From: Paenibacillus psychroresistens
Lineage (GTDB): Bacteria; Bacillota; Bacilli; Paenibacillales; NBRC-103111
Direction of reading: 5' to 3'
DNA length: 64,000 nt
NCBI RefSeq assembly: GCF_009728935.1
Contig: NZ_CP034235.1
Span: 5,338,501-5,402,500, forward strand
The translations under genes were made by a program, and so were the position numbers. The notes under the pieces are model-generated. The model was not told where the DNA came from. It saw only the letters and a list, made by a program, of their open reading frames with translations, and ran no database searches. Positions 62,256 to 64,000 of this stretch are shown here, piece after piece; the first letter of the stretch is position 1, and every line of letters starts with the position of its first letter.

Positions 62256-62366
62256 ACGCGGTGCAATTCAAGGATTATTCCCTGAAAACTAGAAACGAAG
62301 CGAAGAGTTGTGAAACATCCAGGTAACACACTGCTTCTTATACATGACTGCATAACAAGTCTTATT

Positions 62367-64000
<1,634 letters not shown>

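Overview
The window looks like chromosome of a low-GC, endospore-forming Bacillota, most likely Paenibacillus or a close relative in the Paenibacillaceae. The evidence is the ytvI / pyk / accA / accD / dnaE / ytrH / ytrI / ytpI / ytoI neighbourhood known from Bacillus, several sporulation families (YtvI, YtrH, YtrI, CotJA-CotJB-CotJC, YheC/YheD, a tiny YjcZ-type protein), a SufCDSUB operon, strong AGGAGG ribosome-binding sites and frequent TTG/GTG starts. No phage, insertion sequence or CRISPR array is seen.

Layout. 1-16.7 kb: a cut polyphosphate kinase gene with PhoP-type repeats upstream, ytvI, a thioesterase, a compact operon (62-residue protein, accD, accA, pyk), dnaE, ytrH-ytrI, ytpI, ytoI and a GGDEF-EAL protein. 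16.8-23.0 kb: five consecutive YheC/YheD-family ATP-grasp genes, the most unusual feature here. 23-29.6 kb: secreted proteins, the cotJABC cluster, a 51-bp tandem repeat, a divergent guanylate-kinase-like protein, a CBS/CorC membrane protein and a YfkAB-type radical SAM protein. 29.7-37.9 kb: MMPL exporter, uppP, a 5'-nucleotidase, a molybdopterin-related group with a MoaD-MoaE fusion and MoeB, and an HD-GYP protein. 38-47.8 kb: an NlpC/P60 lipoprotein, a cytochrome P450, a LysM protein, and the sufCDSUB operon behind overlapping Fur-like boxes. 47.9-62 kb: methionine salvage (mtnK-mtnA), purT, mntH with an MntR-like palindrome, yunC, uncharacterised membrane and small proteins, a hypoxanthine-DNA glycosylase, a DUF2157/GDYXXLXY pair and a Rieske protein. 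62.0-64 kb: the 3' part of an rRNA operon on the minus strand (23S, 5S, initiator tRNA-Met).

How the genes work together. accD, accA and pyk link malonyl-CoA synthesis to pyruvate supply. The suf operon makes Fe-S clusters and appears iron-controlled; mntH appears manganese-controlled; ppk appears phosphate-controlled. The sporulation genes (ytvI, ytrHI, yheC/D array, cotJ) point to mother-cell and coat functions. GGDEF-EAL and HD-GYP proteins indicate cyclic-di-GMP turnover.

Starts were chosen from ribosome-binding sites where the longest reading frame gave an implausible start (ytvI, ytoI, first and fifth yhe genes, moeB, sufB, sufC, sufU, purT, mntH and others). No intergenic stretch exceeds about 350 bases; the longest (53147-53500, upstream of mntH) holds the MntR-like site and the yunC terminator and otherwise shows nothing recognisable.
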